In this document: piece after piece, positions 1-14,289 of the stretch
Numbering within the stretch: the first letter of the stretch is position 1
Layout of the letters: each line of letters begins with the position of its first letter
Origin: Sympetrum striolatum
Taxonomy: Eukaryota; Arthropoda; Insecta; Odonata; Libellulidae
Reading direction: 5' to 3'
DNA: 64,000 nt
Assembly: GCA_947579665.1 (NCBI GenBank)
Contig: OX388347.1
Coordinates: 42,044,943 to 42,108,942, forward strand
Program-made: the position numbers and the translations under genes
Notes under the pieces: generated by a model
Databases searched by the model: none
What the model saw: the letters and a program-made list of their open reading frames with translations, nothing else
Told to the model about the DNA's origin: nothing

Positions 1-723
1 TTTTTGGCAAAGGTTTCAAAATAATTCCTAAAAATCGGATCAACTTCTGATTGCAGAGACACCTGGTGTCGATCCCAGGACACATTGATATCTGTGAATA
101 CACGGTTTGATTTGCACGGACTTGATCATTCTTTGAACAAAGTCTGAAGTCGATATCATGCCGGGAAGTACCTAAAACCTTTTTCCGTTATCTCCATAAG
201 AAATGCATTGAGGAATGTAAATGGCTCTCTGGGATCGAACCAAGGACCATCAGCGAATATGTAAAATTTGATTATGAAATATATTTATGATCTCCAACTT
301 CATGCCGAATTTCAAGTTTCCATGTCATCAGGAAGGGGTCCAAAAAAAATCTTAAAAATCGCCACAATGTATTTTAAACGGCCGCTTTTTGCCTTGACCT
401 AGCATCGAACTCAGGATATTTTCGGTGAAACTCATTTATGTTTTCGATAGATCATGACCATATATATAGGCTCCATGAGTTTTGATTCTCTACCTATCCG
501 GGAAGTATTTTTTAAAAATTCCCGAAAATCACGGCTATGCATTTAAACGGGAAAAATCGGGACTTTGGGGCCCTCTGGAATCGAACCAATAACACTGAGG
601 TTCAAAATCGCAATTTTTCTGGAGGTTACACGTTATGGCCAATATGTCGTAAAAATTTCAGGTCAATGACGATTGTGGTTTAGCCTGTGAATTTGTATCC
701 TCGCTATATATATATATGGATAC

Positions 724-801
724 ATGAATGAATCCGGAGAAGCATCTATATATAATAGATATATGAATGAATCCGGAGAAGCATCTATATATAATAGATA
801 T
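724..801. repeat. Two tandem copies of a 39-bp unit
   Basis: The unit starts ATGAATGAATCCGGAGAAGC and ends in an AT-rich TATATATAATAGATAT stretch. The two copies are identical and abut. A single related copy reappears near 1927-1970 in the next higher-order repeat, flanked there by TA-rich sequence, which supports the 1.19-kb periodicity. Confidence 0.85.
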
Positions 802-1890
802 ATATATATATATACGAGTAAAATGTAGCTTGCATACTGCAAGCAGATCGACAACACTAATTTTATATCGGCATCATATCGGGTCGGTCCTTAATAGAAA
901 AAAAAAGGATTGAAATATTTCTTCAAATTCGCTGAAATTTCATCGTTTTGCAATGAACCTGGGTCTCTCTGGTGAACTTACTATGCAGCACAATAGAAGA
1001 TCACCGATTCTAACTATGTGTGAAAATTCGAACAGAAATATTGGCTACAACTGCCTCAAAAGCCGTTCTAATTTTCACCATTGTAAATGGCTCTCGGGAC
1101 TCGAACCAAGGACGATCTTGGAAATCTAAAACATGTTTCTAAAAGTTATTTATGATCTCTATCTATATGCCAAATTTCAAGTTTCTATATTGTTGGGAAA
1201 GGTTTGAAAATAATTCCTAAAAATCGGATCAATTTCTGAATGCAGAGACACCTGGTGTCGAAGCCAGGAAATACTGTAAGCTGTGAATGCAAAGTTCGAT
1301 TTGTAAGGACTGGCTTTTCTATCATGCAAAGTTTGATGTCGATAGCATGCCGGGAAGTACCTTAATTTTGTTTCCGTTATCTCCGTAAGAAATGCATTGA
1401 GAAGTGCAAATGTCCCTCTGGGATCGAACCAAGGACCATCAGCGAACATATAAAATTTGATTATGATATATATTCATGATATCTATCGACGTGCCGAGTT
1501 TCAAGTTTCTGTGCCATCGGAAAAGGGTTCAAAAAAAATCTTAAAAATCGCCGCAATGCATTTTAAACGGCCGATTTTTGCCCAAACCTAGCATCGAACC
1601 AAGGATAATATTCGTAGATGTCTTTACGGTTTCCTTTAGATATGCAGGGCATCTATCGATACCTTGAATTTCAACTCTCTCCATTTCCGGAAAGGGCCTC
1701 AAAAAAATTTTGGAAAATCCCCGCCATGTATTCTTATGGGGAAAATCGCGACTTTGGGGCCTTCTGGAATCGAACCCATGGCACCGAGGTTCAAAATCAC
1801 ATTTTTTCTGGCGGTTACACGTTATGGCCAATACGTGGTAAAAATTTCGAGTCAATGACGCCAGTAGTTTAGCCTGTGAATTAGTATCCT

Positions 1891-1924
1891 ATCTGGGTAT
1901 CTGGGTATCTGGGTATCTGGGTAT
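1891..1924. repeat. 8-bp minisatellite (ATCTGGGT)x4
   Basis: Four perfect tandem copies of ATCTGGGT plus a partial copy. They lie at the point where the first higher-order copy has only one GTATCCTCGC junction, so the expansion happened after the larger duplication. Confidence 0.9.
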
Positions 1925-2109
1925 ATCATGAGTGAATCCGGAGAAGCATCTATATATAATAGATATATATACACTTCACTATATATCCACCTTTATATAT
2001 TTTATAAATTTATAAAAAAGCGAAGGACACTTCCGATGGCTCAGTTGACTCTATATAAATATATCTTACTTTTCATTTACTTTGTATACGTTCTAATCCT
2101 GCCATTATA

Positions 2110-5100
2110 ACGCGGTCCGTCTGTACAGGTCTCATCCTGAAGACTGGTTTATCCTCATCCTATAACTCATTTACAAAAAGTTTGAGAATCGACAGGTATG
2201 CATCCGCTTGCTCGTACGTCACTAATGTAAGTTAATTTCCATGTTGGGCCCAATTTATCTATTGATCTATGATAGCCAATATATCTTATTATTTCTAAAA
2301 AAGGAAAGCCTTTTTATGACTTTTACATCAAGAGTGAGTAAAGCACTGAACCTGGAATATTATTAATAATAAATTTAATTGATATTAGCATAGTTACACG
2401 TAGACACGCATAACATAACTACCGCTGAATTCTAAATGGCACATATATTTAAGGTTATTATTCTAAGTATATAATAATATATTCTGTATTCAAAAATTAA
2501 TTGGTCTATTTCAATTATCATATTTCATATTGTAATATATTATTAGGTATATATTTTACCATAATTCTTTTTCATAGATAGTTAACTTCGGATAGGTTTA
2601 TTATTATTGTTTAAATCTATTAACCAGAATGTCAGTGACATCTTGATATTAATGAAGGTTTTAACGTGAAAAACATTACCTCGTTATTCTCTCATCAAAT
2701 TTAGTTGTTCTTGTGCGCACTTTTATAACGAATGCATTTCTTCCTTATATTTCTGCCTCAATGAAATAACTTTTCATGATAAAGAACAGAATGTCGTTGC
2801 CGATAAAAATTATGAGAACCTCTGAGTCTTTATCACCATAAGGTTTTCCGAAAATAATTCTTCATACTTTCAAAGGATGCTCGCTTTCTTTCAGTTAATA
2901 TTCATAGCTGGAAAGTGTGTCAAAAATGTCGCAATCAGTAGGAAATTCCAATGAATACGTCTAAAACCAAGCTATAGAGACCGCCCTTCATTTTCTGTGT
3001 GCACCAACATTAAGAGATTCCTCTCGCAAGAGGTCTACCACGGAAATTCCAGGTGTTCATTTTTTCCGTTCCGCGCTCCGCTCACCTTTTCCTCAGGTTG
3101 TTTCGCATAATGAGAGAGACTCTTGGTGAGTTTGATCAAAGTGCACCATTCGTAACAGGCGTCTGTCCGCAGAAGCAATTAATTCTAGGGGGCCCTTCCA
3201 GTGAATCTCTACGATTTGGGTCATAACCCTCAAGCTTTGATCGTGTCTTCACCTTTTCCTCCTACGTCTACAAAACAGGACGAGCCACGAGGAAGTGAAA
3301 AGAAAAAAATAAAGAATCCTGATGAATAGATTTTTATTGGGAATTGCTTGATTGAAAGTGCACGTATTTTAGACGATGATAAACATAGTTACATAGATTG
3401 ATTTTTTTCTGATTAATTAGAAATTTTCAGAAGATGTAATAAAAAATCTTGTATGGAATCCAAACCTGTTGCTATACTTTAAAATGTCTAATAACCACCA
3501 ACTTGCAAAAAATGTTCTACGGAAGTTTTCTAATTCCTCCTAAACAGCAATACATATTAGGCGATTTAATGCAGGGAATAGTATGCAGTAAAATATGAGA
3601 GATCCAATCGTTCCTTGGTACATGAATTTTTCAAACAATTCTGAACTTTCGTTAATGGAAATTTTTGTAAGTACGTGTTATTTAAATGTTTTTCCACAAT
3701 CAGATGTCAACTTCGTCCGCATTACATTCAAAATTGTATCTTGTTTTGTTTGGAAATTGTTTTAAGCTCGAGAACCAAGATTGTTTCTTACTTTATAAGT
3801 TTAAGACACCTTTCATTAAAACAACAGGTGATGTTGAGATCAGGCCTCGAAGCCTGGCCGATTCAGTTACACTAACTAGGCAGGACCGACCTTAGGTATA
3901 GACCACTCCTGTATCTGTATTTCACCATCAAAACCAATCGGTTAGTAGAATTGATTACAATTCAGTCTGATTTGTTTCATTGCCTATTATTATCTACATA
4001 TCTTTACGTAACCCTACCATAAGATAAGGTTTCTCAATACAATTTACATAAATTCGGAGGTAGGGTAACAATTCCAATTACATTTGGCACATACACTAAT
4101 AAATGCGTCTTTTAAGTTACGATTAATTAAGATGAAAATACAATATTACCACATCATACTTTATACATGCATACTGACTAGGGTGAATCATAGACAGGAT
4201 CCATCAATATTTACATTCAATTTACTCAAAAATGGCTACAACCTGGCGAGTAGTATATATCTATTCTTAAAATTATTAATAAATAAATGCTATAAAAAAT
4301 TCCCAATTTTAGGCTTCCAGATAAACTATTATATAAAATTTATTATTATTATAATTTATTTATATCGTGCAGTATAATTACAGTACATAAGTCCTATACT
4401 AATAATTGAATTTAAAAAATATATTATTTAGCGGTAGTTTACATCAATAATCCTTGATCTTACTCTAGCCTAGAGCCATCTAACATATTGCCTTCTTCTG
4501 TACAAATCTGATTTACATCTAAAATTAATCAACATATTGTGTTGTGGGCAAGAGTCCCGGGTATGAGACAAGGTTGAGTTGCTCCGCCTTGGAGCTCTAA
4601 ATCATCGTTGGTGTCTATGGGACCACAGCTTTCAAGCTATACGCGCTTCAATTCTACACCTCGGGCGAGGTCAATTGGAGCCCTTCCGTCATTGCTATAT
4701 AGCATCAAGCTGCTTCCTTCCCCCGACCTCGATGGAGATCATCCTGCGAGGGATAAATAAAAAACATGGTGGGACAACCTCCCTCTCCTTCTCCATCTTA
4801 TGGAGTCCTCTCTTCGGAGAAACGGAGATGGAGAGACGAGTGGAGTGGAAAGATACTCGAGGAGATTGAATGAGATCGGACCATGGGACTCGGTGAAGAG
4901 AATCGCGGTTAGGGGAAAGGAAATATGTCGTCAGCGGGTGTAAACTGGCAGACGGTGCGGAAGAGTAAAGCCCGGGAACGCCTCCTCTGAGAATGTGCTT
5001 CTTTGTCTGGGCGAAGGCATCGTCATATCGCCTCGCTCTTAGCGGCCGAAAAGATCATTTGGGAAAGAGGTTTTTCTCGTGATTAAATTTAAGTTTCGGA

Positions 5101-7440
5101 CGGAATCGCTGCGATAAAAACAGGGCGGGAGAATTCGCTTCGTCGAAATCGAATTGTGTCAAATTCCTGGAGAGATATTTATCTGTCGCGCGTTAGCCTG
5201 AATGCGTATATTGGTTTTTATATGGGCGATAGGAAGAAATATTCAATTTATCAAATATCCATATCCAATTTCTTTAATTTTTATTCTATTTTTTTAATCG
5301 ATCTCAGACTTTTAAGGTATACTTCTAGATTGTATTTCTCAGACTTTGAAGCTATTACTCTAATGACTGTCATTTATCTTGTCTCCTAAAAATGTATATA
5401 AAAGAAATTTTTCTTTTTTATGAAGTTATCACATTCTTTTTTATAATTCACTATTTTGTTATGGAAAAAGTTGAAACAATTCAATGTTATAATTCTTCTC
5501 CTGCCGAACCAATCACAAACTTTTAAGTCATTTCGTTTGTGGCTGTCATTTATTTCGAAACCCGGTATATCAAGATTAAATCGATTATTATGAAATATCT
5601 TTACAAATGTTAAAATATATAGCTGAGACGTTATGCTACATCACAAATGATAGATTTATGACTAGTAATTAGAAATTACTAATTGAGTCATTATATGTCT
5701 TTATTTACCTGTTGAAGTTGCTTCATCGTTTTGACAAAAACAAATATGAGCCCTTTCTTGAAGGAATAATTTATCGATAGGAAAATTTTCTACAAAAGTC
5801 TGATCCCAAATTTCACTTTGTAGTGGAAAAGTTGTCATTAGTTATGAAAAGGTAACCTTTGCTAGCATTTATACACAAGCTATCCTTTTTGTTCATAGGT
5901 TGTTAATTTATGTGTAATAAAGGCCTATTATATTTCATTCTGGTTATAAAAGTAGAGCATAAAGTGCGTTTGTTTTAAGAATTCAAGATTAATTTATTTC
6001 TATTTTAAATTTCGATTCAGGACTAATGAGGTATGAAATATTTTCCCTGTAACTATTTCTCATCCGATACTCTTAATAACATCTATTCAAAATACATACG
6101 TTATTTATGAAGGTATTACCAGTAATCGAAGCAGAAAGCAAGCATAGAGATGTAATTGAGCCTGCTGAATTGACTATGTTAATTCCAATGACCGCAGTGG
6201 TTAAACGATTACTCCAAATCCATGCATATTCGGGAGTTTGCTGAAGCTTACCCAGTATTAACACATTCAAATCACCTAAAGGATTTTATTCGGCTGGATA
6301 TTGGATAGGGATTAGGAAGCGTTAACCGTTCCGCCACCCAGGAAGTTGACTTTACTATAACTTCCATGGTATCCCGGTTATGACCCAATTTCAAGTTAGC
6401 CTAGGATTAAATGTTAGGTTAAGATTATCAGTTTCGTCGAGTTGACGATGTTAATGCTTCGTTACGGAGTTAGAGAAGATCTTGGAGAGATAGAATTGAA
6501 TTATGGCGCAGGTTTTCCCATTTACTCTTTGTTTAAAGTGGGAGCATTCTCTCTACTGAAGCTACTTAACTGGGAGAAACTTCTTACTGCTCAATTAATT
6601 GTCTAATCCTTAAAACTTCTTCCGTTGAATTTCTCTGAAAATATTGTCTTCACTTAGCCGTAAATGCTCGTGTTTCTACCGTGAAATATTTTGCAGAGGC
6701 TGCTTGCTCTTTAATCTAAACTTCCTAGTATACTTTTTTTAATATACATTTATTTGAATTTGGTAATAATTTGACATCTCAAAATCTATTTTATCGATTT
6801 TACTACTTTATTGGATTCTTGAAATAAATTATTGGCAAAATATTCTGATAACAAACATTTATATTTTATATAGGTCAATTTTTGGCAATTTTACTTAATA
6901 TATTGAGTTATAGATGGCAGTAAAGCACTATTTGGTTATTTATTAATGCTATATAGCAGTTTATACCATTAAAAACCTTGATAAATAGGGAAATAAAAAT
7001 CAGTACGTTGAAAATATTGCTATATAATGAAGGAGAAAGTTACGCATGAGAGATTTCATAAAATTCCTTCCTGAGTTAAATTTATTATAAAATTAAAAAC
7101 CAATCGTAAATCCGTCTGACTTCTTTTAATATCACCAATTTGAATAGACAACAAATTCTTTGTTCTTCATTTTCCACCCTGTTAAAACTTTGCTCTCTAC
7201 AACTGAACTACAACTGAAAGTAAATATCTATTATATATATAAAATTTTGGTAGGTAATACTTTCACGATAAGCGCAGGTAATCAGTAATTGAAACGAATT
7301 GATGGACTTTTATATAAAAACAAGCTGGATTTGACGAATATGAAAAAGGTTGAATACACTATTATTTTAATCACTTTCCAATTTTTGAAAATACTAATTT
7401 TTGAAAATTCTAGGTTATATGATGAAGCTATAATAAAAAA
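2110..7440. other. Unassigned AT-rich stretch
   Basis: No recognisable gene. The open frames here are short and of low-complexity composition. A relatively GC-rich island at about 4550-5150 carries a 96-codon frame without family features; it may be an old insertion but I cannot name it. Confidence 0.5.
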
Positions 7441-9420
7441 TATGTCATAATTAAACCAGTTAAGAAGGAGTGGGTGAGTCAGGAACTATTAACAAAAATG
7501 ATGGTAAGGGATAGGTGGTTTAGGAAATGGAAGAGCAACCCAACCAACACCCATTACAATAAGATGTACCATGAAAAAAGAAATGAAGTAACACTACTTA
7601 TACGGACTGAAAAGAAGAAATATTACCAGAGGAAGTTTAAAGGCTTAAGAAATGACCCTAAACAAATTTGGAGGGAATCAACCATTTAATGAATAGGTAT
7701 AACAAGAATCCTGTTAGAGATATGGTCCAGAAAGGTTTTAAGGGAGTAAGTGAAGCTGACATAGGAAAAATATTCCTAAATCAGTTCACAGAAGAGGTAT
7801 ATAAATTAAAGATTAACTGCAATATAAAACTTCTACAACCACTGGAGAATAATGTAAAAAACAGCATCTTTGGGACAGAAATAACTGAACGGGAAGTCAG
7901 TAAAATTTTATCCAGTCTCAAAAATAGAGGACCAGGTTTTGACAGAATAAGAATGACGGATCCCAAGAGCAGTGAGGTTTACTTCCTATCCTAAAAAACT
8001 TCATAAACATTTGTGTATTTAAAGGTGTTGTTCCAGAGAGTCTAAAAACAGGGCTAATTATCCCTGTTCATAAGGGAGGTACTTATAATGATCCCAGCAA
8101 CTACAGACCTATTACTATCTTACCATCACTGCATACAGTATTGGAAAAACATGTTGTCAATAATATGTATGAATTTATGGAAGAGATTAATATTATTGTG
8201 AAGAATCAATATGGTTTCCAAAAAAATAAAGGAACCAAACTGGCCCTTGAGAATCTATCACAAAATGTCAGGAATGCCTTAGAAAACAGATTATCTGTCA
8301 TTTTGCTATTTATAGACTTATGGAAAGCATTTGACATAGATAACCATGAGATACTTCTAGAAAAACTGTACAAAATTTGCATTAGAGGAATTTCATATGA
8401 GTGGTTTATTAGCTACCTGAATGATAGGAACATTAAAGTCAAAGGTAATGACTGCTTAAGTGACAAAGCTGCAAGCGATATGGGTGTGCCTCAAGGTTCA
8501 ATTTTAGTGCATCTTCTACTTCTTATATATGTTAATGATGTTTTCAGCTATGTTTAGGAATTCACATTGCAACTATATGCTGATGATGCTCTTTTGATTG
8601 CTGTTCATAAAGACTTTGATACAGCTCATTGTAGACTAGAAAGAGATTTTAATGCGTTCTTATGCTGGGATCGTGACAGTAAATTAGTTATTAATGAAAA
8701 TTAATCAAAATTAATGCACATTACACCAAAGATTTGTAATAGGAGATAAGTAACAATACCAATGCATTCTAACTAGTGCTTGCACAGAAGAAGGGTTAAC
8801 TGTAAGTGTAAAGCTTAGGAGCAAGATGGTACATATAAGTACTTAGGTTTAATTATAGATGAGGCATTTAAATTTAGAAATCATTTAATTGCTTCAATTA
8901 GTAGGTTAAGAAGGAATATCTATATTGTATACCATGTAAACAATATGTTATCTTACAATGCCCTGAAGCTAATTTATTTTGGACTATTCAAAAACATAGT
9001 AAGATATGGAATTACTGTTTGGGGTTACAACAATAGTGTTTTTCATAGACTATTGATACGCAAACAAAACAAATTCATTAAATTGCTATGCCACAAAAAG
9101 AGAAAATACAACTTAGATGTTGATGGAATATACGAATGTATTGAAGTCTTGCGAATTGATAAATTATTTTGACATACTTTGTTAATTCATAATTATTACT
9201 CAAATGATTTCAAAATGGAAAGAAAATATAATATTCTCCAGAGTATGAGGCCAACAAAGCTGTTTAAAGTAATTATCCCTTGTACCAGTTATGGAATAAA
9301 CTCTTTTGAATATATAATACTGACAGAATTTAACAAATTACCATTAGCATAATTAAATATGAATTCCATAAGGTGTATGAAAGTGGAAATAAAATACTGG
9401 CTAATTAATGTCTCAACTTA
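7441..9420 (+). pseudogene. Reverse transcriptase pseudogene (non-LTR ORF2)
   Basis: Reading through several frames recovers an ordered RT. The pre-RT region 7441-7680 ends in PKQIWRES and shifts frame near 7675. Then follow NRGPGFDRIRM (about 7930), GLIIPVHKGG and PSNYRPITILP (8050-8120), KNQYGFQKNKGTKLAL (about 8200), LLFIDLWKAFD (about 8310, motif A), MGVPQGSIL (about 8480, motif B) and LQLYADDALL (about 8570, catalytic YADD, motif C) after a TAG at about 8555. The C-terminal YKYLGLIID and VRYGITVWGYN blocks follow. At least three frameshifts and several stops make it inactive. It is not spliced, since the domains are contiguous. Confidence 0.88.
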
Positions 9421-9609
9421 AGCTGTTTATTACAAACTCTTTATGAATTCACCTAAGCCTTAATTTTATTTTAACATACAGTATGTGTTTGTATAAATAT
9501 TGATATGTAGATGTATTTAACCGTAATTTTAATATCTTTTGGTACTCTACACCAATTAAACTCTTCTTTTGACATTGCTATAATTCTACTGTAGATTACC
9601 TAAATGGAA

Positions 9610-9638
9610 CCTGCTGACAAGGTCCCTTGCTTAGCAGG
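9610..9638 (+). other. 3' UTR stem-loop of the 7441 retrotransposon
   Basis: CCTGCT-GAC-AAG pairs with CTTAGCAGG, leaving a three-base bulge. The same stem with an equivalent bulge (GGC) is at 63864-63896. Conserved 3' stem-loops in non-LTR elements commonly serve as the RT recognition signal; that role is inferred here. Confidence 0.7.
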
Positions 9639-9765
9639 ACCAGACTGTTTTGTTTCTATGTAAGTTTGAGCTGTGTATGATAACCTTTTCTTTGTATTTT
9701 TTTATTTTTGTTTATTGTATATAAAATTGTATTGAATAAATTATAATATAAAAAAATATTATTGT

Positions 9766-12700
9766 TATTATATATTTTAAAAATTGTATTTAATTATTAT
9801 TATTATTATTTTAATAATGATTTCCTTAATATAACTCAAAGTATTATAATGGTATTGCAATATCGCTATCCATGGAATGGCCTTGAAATTTTTAATCCAA
9901 AAACATTTATTTCAATCTCAATGTTAAAATTCGATAGCATAGATATCGATTTGGATTTAGCCGGTCCAGTCGACAGATATTTCTACTCTCTCGACAAGGT
10001 AACCTCTCATTTTTGCCTCGTAATCATACACTTGCAGGTCCATCTGACAGGAACAGTATTGTAATCAACGGAACCAGGATAGCCTAAAAACTTCTCGGCG
10101 AGATTCAGGATGTCCCGTTACCTTCCCGTCACACTTCCTACCCTTTCCAACCCTTCACTCCGGAAAATCCCGCCTTGATGATCTGTGGTGTTTGCCCAAA
10201 CTCCTCTTCCGTGCCATCTTAAGCCCTATCTTTTGGCCGTAAACCACTATATAAATTTGTTCACCATTTTCCTTAGGATTCCCGTTGGTCCTTCCTTTCA
10301 GCAACTGACCCTAGCAAAAACAATCTCTTAAGTGGAGAAGTTTCGTGATTAACTTCTTTCATTATCTTTCGTTGAAAATATCCCTGAACCTACATTTCTC
10401 AAGCAGCCAATAATCAATCTTCAACCGTTTTTTTAATCCTCGTACTATCTTGATGCTTCCTTTAACTTGCCCAAGAGTATGTTTCATTAACCACCGTCAT
10501 CCTGATATGAAACTGAATCCATTTGACCATGGCATCTCTTATATTTATAAATTAGCGGTAGTAATAATGTGGAAATAATTATAAGAGGCGAAACAACCGA
10601 CAACTATGACGCAATATCTTAGCATGGAGGAATATAAAAAGGATATTTTGAACTTCTATGACAATCCTTATCTTATAAAACGCTTTTTACAATGATCGTT
10701 GATTTTATTTATTTATGAATTCCATTCCTTACCGCTCCTTGACTCGGGTTAGACAACATCCTAACTGCCCATTATACGTAGTGCACCGTAGTAGTAGAGG
10801 GATAGAAAATAGAACATGTTTGGGAGAATTCTGAAGATTCTTATAACAATTTAAGTGTCGGAATAACAGTTTGCTCAAATATGTTATTAAGCGTTTGGGT
10901 CGGGTCATTTATTTCAATCTGCTTACTTTTTTTCTTTTTTATTTGGTCAGATCTATGCCTTTTTCTACTATAGGTATTTATCCTTTTTTGTTTGTATATT
11001 CCTCATATTCATTCGAAAGAAACCGTCTATATGATTTCGAAGTAGCAACGTGTATGATGATCCTTTTGTTTCCACCTCCTATTCGATACATTGATGTAGA
11101 ATATCCATTTTGTTGAGTCTACTATAAGTCTCGATAAGCGTGGCATTTATCAATAGTTAATTCCCCGTTAAGAATAAATGGGCTGTGAACGGGACGCTGT
11201 GATAATGATATTTAATAATTTATTCAACAATGACATCCTGGTATACAATATACAGGAGGAATACAACAAAAGTCGTTGAATTAAATGATAGGGAGTTTTA
11301 ATTATCAGGAAATAAACAAAATGCTGCCATGTAATGAAATGTATGATGCATACATGAAGATACCGAGGGATATTGAGGGGTAAATACGGGTTTAGGTATA
11401 TATATTTTTTTCATAAACTTTCATTATTGAACTTTTACGGGTATTCGCTTTAAATGATGAACCATTTATTCACCATCTTCCAAAGAACATTCAGGTTGAC
11501 TGTTTTATTTCCTTCAACGAACTGTCATTATTGAACCTTTAAGGATATTTGCTTAGACTCATATATTAGCAATCTACCAAGGAACATTTCAGATATGAAT
11601 CCAAATTGGACACATTGACAGTAATTGCAAATCGTTACTGGTTCATCAAAGAGGGGTTTCCCAAAATTTCGGATAAGATTTCCGGAATACTCCTTATTCA
11701 TCTGCAGTAACGCAAGCGAGGGTGTCGTAATCTCCGGTGATTCCAGCTCCCTTCCTTGAAAATAGTGTCCTTTATGTGGCGACATTCAAAGCGACGGAGC
11801 GTCGGACGATTTATTCCGGGAAAAGGAGTGGAGCGAAGGCATAAAATAGAATAATAGGAAGGGACCGCCTCCGCAATCAATACTCGGGCTGGGGGACGTA
11901 TATCTACACATTTGGCGCTCATATATATCAAAAGGAGTTTCCTCAGCAATTCTTGTCAAAAGAGATGCAAAAAGGGATCTCACGGTATGTTCAGAGCACA
12001 GAACCATGAATATAGAACAAGATAATGATGGGTGCAGAGTGATTTTAGTGAAAAAACATGTTTGAAGAAGGCTGAGATAAAGATGCATAGATAGTTTTAC
12101 AAAGGGAATTCTATTATCTCTGAAGCAGCTTATCGCCTTTGTAAGTGTATGTTCAAACCGTTTACTGATTTACCAAAACCTTTTTATTGATATTATATTA
12201 AGTATAATTTTATTCTGATTATTTATATCATATAAAGCATAATTTCATTATAATTAATAAAAATTAATTCAAATTTCTTATAATATTTTTTATAATTAGA
12301 TAGAGTTAAATATCTTGTTGAACTGCGTCTTATAGATAGTTTTAAATAGGAAACTTAACTTAAAAAACTTACCGAAATAATGCAGAAAAAATAATAAGCT
12401 ATATAAACCTAGGAATACAGCAATTAAAATAATGAATGATGTTTTAATATTATAAGTCTTACGTAAAATTAACGTTTGTTTGAATTATTAGTTCAGTAGG
12501 GCTATATATTGAGTTTTGTAAACGTGAATGAGATGTAATACCATTATATATGATACCATAGCTATTATGATGAAATTTATGAGACAAGGAGTGAATACAG
12601 AACGAAAATTTATAAATGCAGTTATCGTTAATCATCTACATCTAAAAATTAAGAAAACCAAGAAAAGGCGTTATAGCTCCAATAAATTACCTCTGACATC

Positions 12701-14289
12701 GATGAGCTAGTTCAAAAACGATTAAATGAAGCAGTCCAGAGTAGCATTCGAACGAAAATTGTTTCATCGATTTTTCAGAGGCAATGATAACATGATTTCA
12801 TCTTAATCATTTTTTATTGCCTTACTTTTTTCTGCTCTAGTGCATGCATTTTTCACTATTTATAAATGGAAAAAATCTTAAAAAGCAAATCCCAATGTGC
12901 TCAAATATTTTATTTCATCCATTTTGTAATATATACAGATAATTACGACTATATAATAAATAATGTGCTATCTTTCTATTTAAATTTATAATGGTGTCAA
13001 GATAAGAAAGTTCTAAATTATTCTTGTGTACTTAAAAGGACATTGGCTTATGCACAAACATCGAAACATAATGAATAAATCGTAGGCAAAAATTTGGAAG
13101 AAAACAGAAATGTAGAAATCAACCGTTCATTTTTAACAATTATTAGTTGAGTGCCAAAGTACTGTTTCTCTTGCAAGAACATGTCGTTATCACTTTTAAA
13201 GTGGATTGTTATCTACTTTGTTGAGATTCAAAAGTTTATTAATGCAAATCATTGAAGCTGGGAATTCAGGTTAAGATTTAAAATGCCAAATATGTTTCTT
13301 CAGAAGGCAAACGATGAACCGTTTAACTTCCTTTCAATTTCTTTCGTATATTTGGCACTTTTACCTTTCACTTTGCCTCTGTTTTATAATTCGAAGAGTC
13401 ATTTGCTATCTCTTCTCGTCTTTCTAACTTCTTATGATTTTGCCTACCATCTCCTGTTCTGGATATTTTTCGTATCGCCTGGCACGCAATCTATCTCCAA
13501 TTTAGCAGTCCTTCTATGTCGTCCTATTATAGAAGCTCCATAAAGTCACCTCCTTTTCAATTCTTACCTTTCTACTTAATTTTACCTTCTCAGAAGAAGA
13601 CAAAATTTCACAAACTTTTTCATCATAGCTACAAGTATTCTTTCCTCGCTCAACATGTTGTCCTTACTCTACCTCGTGCGAAAATTACTTTTCAGAGACA
13701 ATTCGGGCAGGTGTATGTCCTTAAAAACTCCATATCATTGTTAGATGTCTTTATAACACTCGACTTAATATTTCAGGTCGTGAGATGCAACAGCGAACAC
13801 TTACCTCAAGATAGGGCACGAAGTTCGGAAACTAATTTTTTAGTGTTGTTGAGATTTTTGGACCTGCAAATATTTTTTCGTTCTTCTAAAAAAAAGTTTC
13901 ATTTTTGTGAAGATCTACTCGACGTTGCAAGGTGAAGATTGTGAAACGTGTAATCAAAATATTTCGGAGACACGGCATGGTCATTGGAACATGATTTCAT
14001 CATATCTTCAAGGAAAAGTTATTGTTACTTCCTTCGATGGATGAAAATGGAAACGTGAAATAAAAATAATGATTGGAATCTGTTTCCGATTTTTCGGTTA
14101 CATTAAAGAGAAAAATTTCGTATATCAATCCAATGACTAAGTAATGCTTCTTAAAATTGATTAAGAGTAATTTAATTAATTGTAATTTAAAAGTCCGAAA
14201 AATAGTTCGATTCATTCTCGGGCCAACATTCTGAAAAAATGCAGATAAGCTTTTACCTGTATACACGAAAGTATTTTCCTGAAAATCAA
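9766..14289. other. Unassigned stretch
   Basis: No gene recognised. Frames at 13283-13935 are hydrophobic only because the plus strand is T-rich. A moderately GC-rich block at 11690-12080 holds overlapping minus frames with no family signature. Confidence 0.5.

Larger units (their letters stand above)
1..1990. repeat. Diverged tandem repeat array with higher-order structure
   Basis: A motif close to GGGATCGAACCAAGGA recurs near 71, 233, 398, 575, 1098, 1257, 1420, 1591 and 1767, spaced 159-177 bp apart (523 bp, about three units, between 575 and 1098). Whole blocks then repeat about 1,190 bp apart: 1-720 matches about 1191-1890 at high identity, including the words CCGGGAAGTACC, AATTTCAAGTTTC and AATGCATTTTAAACGG. 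This is a satellite-like array with a roughly seven-unit higher-order period. The array runs off the left edge of the window. ORFs in it are chance frames. The core motif read on the minus strand resembles a Pol III B box (GGTTCGATCCC). Confidence 0.8.
7441..9765 (+). mobile_element. Decayed non-LTR retrotransposon, 5' truncated
   Basis: The remnant starts inside ORF2, just before the reverse transcriptase; no endonuclease domain is present. It continues through the RT and the C-terminal region to a 3' UTR with a stem-loop (9610-9638) and an AT-rich tail with AATAAA-like words near 9735. The lack of 5' sequence is typical of target-primed reverse transcription. The same 3' stem-loop occurs alone at 63864-63896, so at least two copies of the family lie in this window. 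Superfamily (Jockey/CR1-like) is inferred from RT motifs; the clade is not certain. Confidence 0.85.

Noticed and set aside
13283..13935. Overlapping hydrophobic frames
   Set aside because: Compositional, as above; no recognisable domain.
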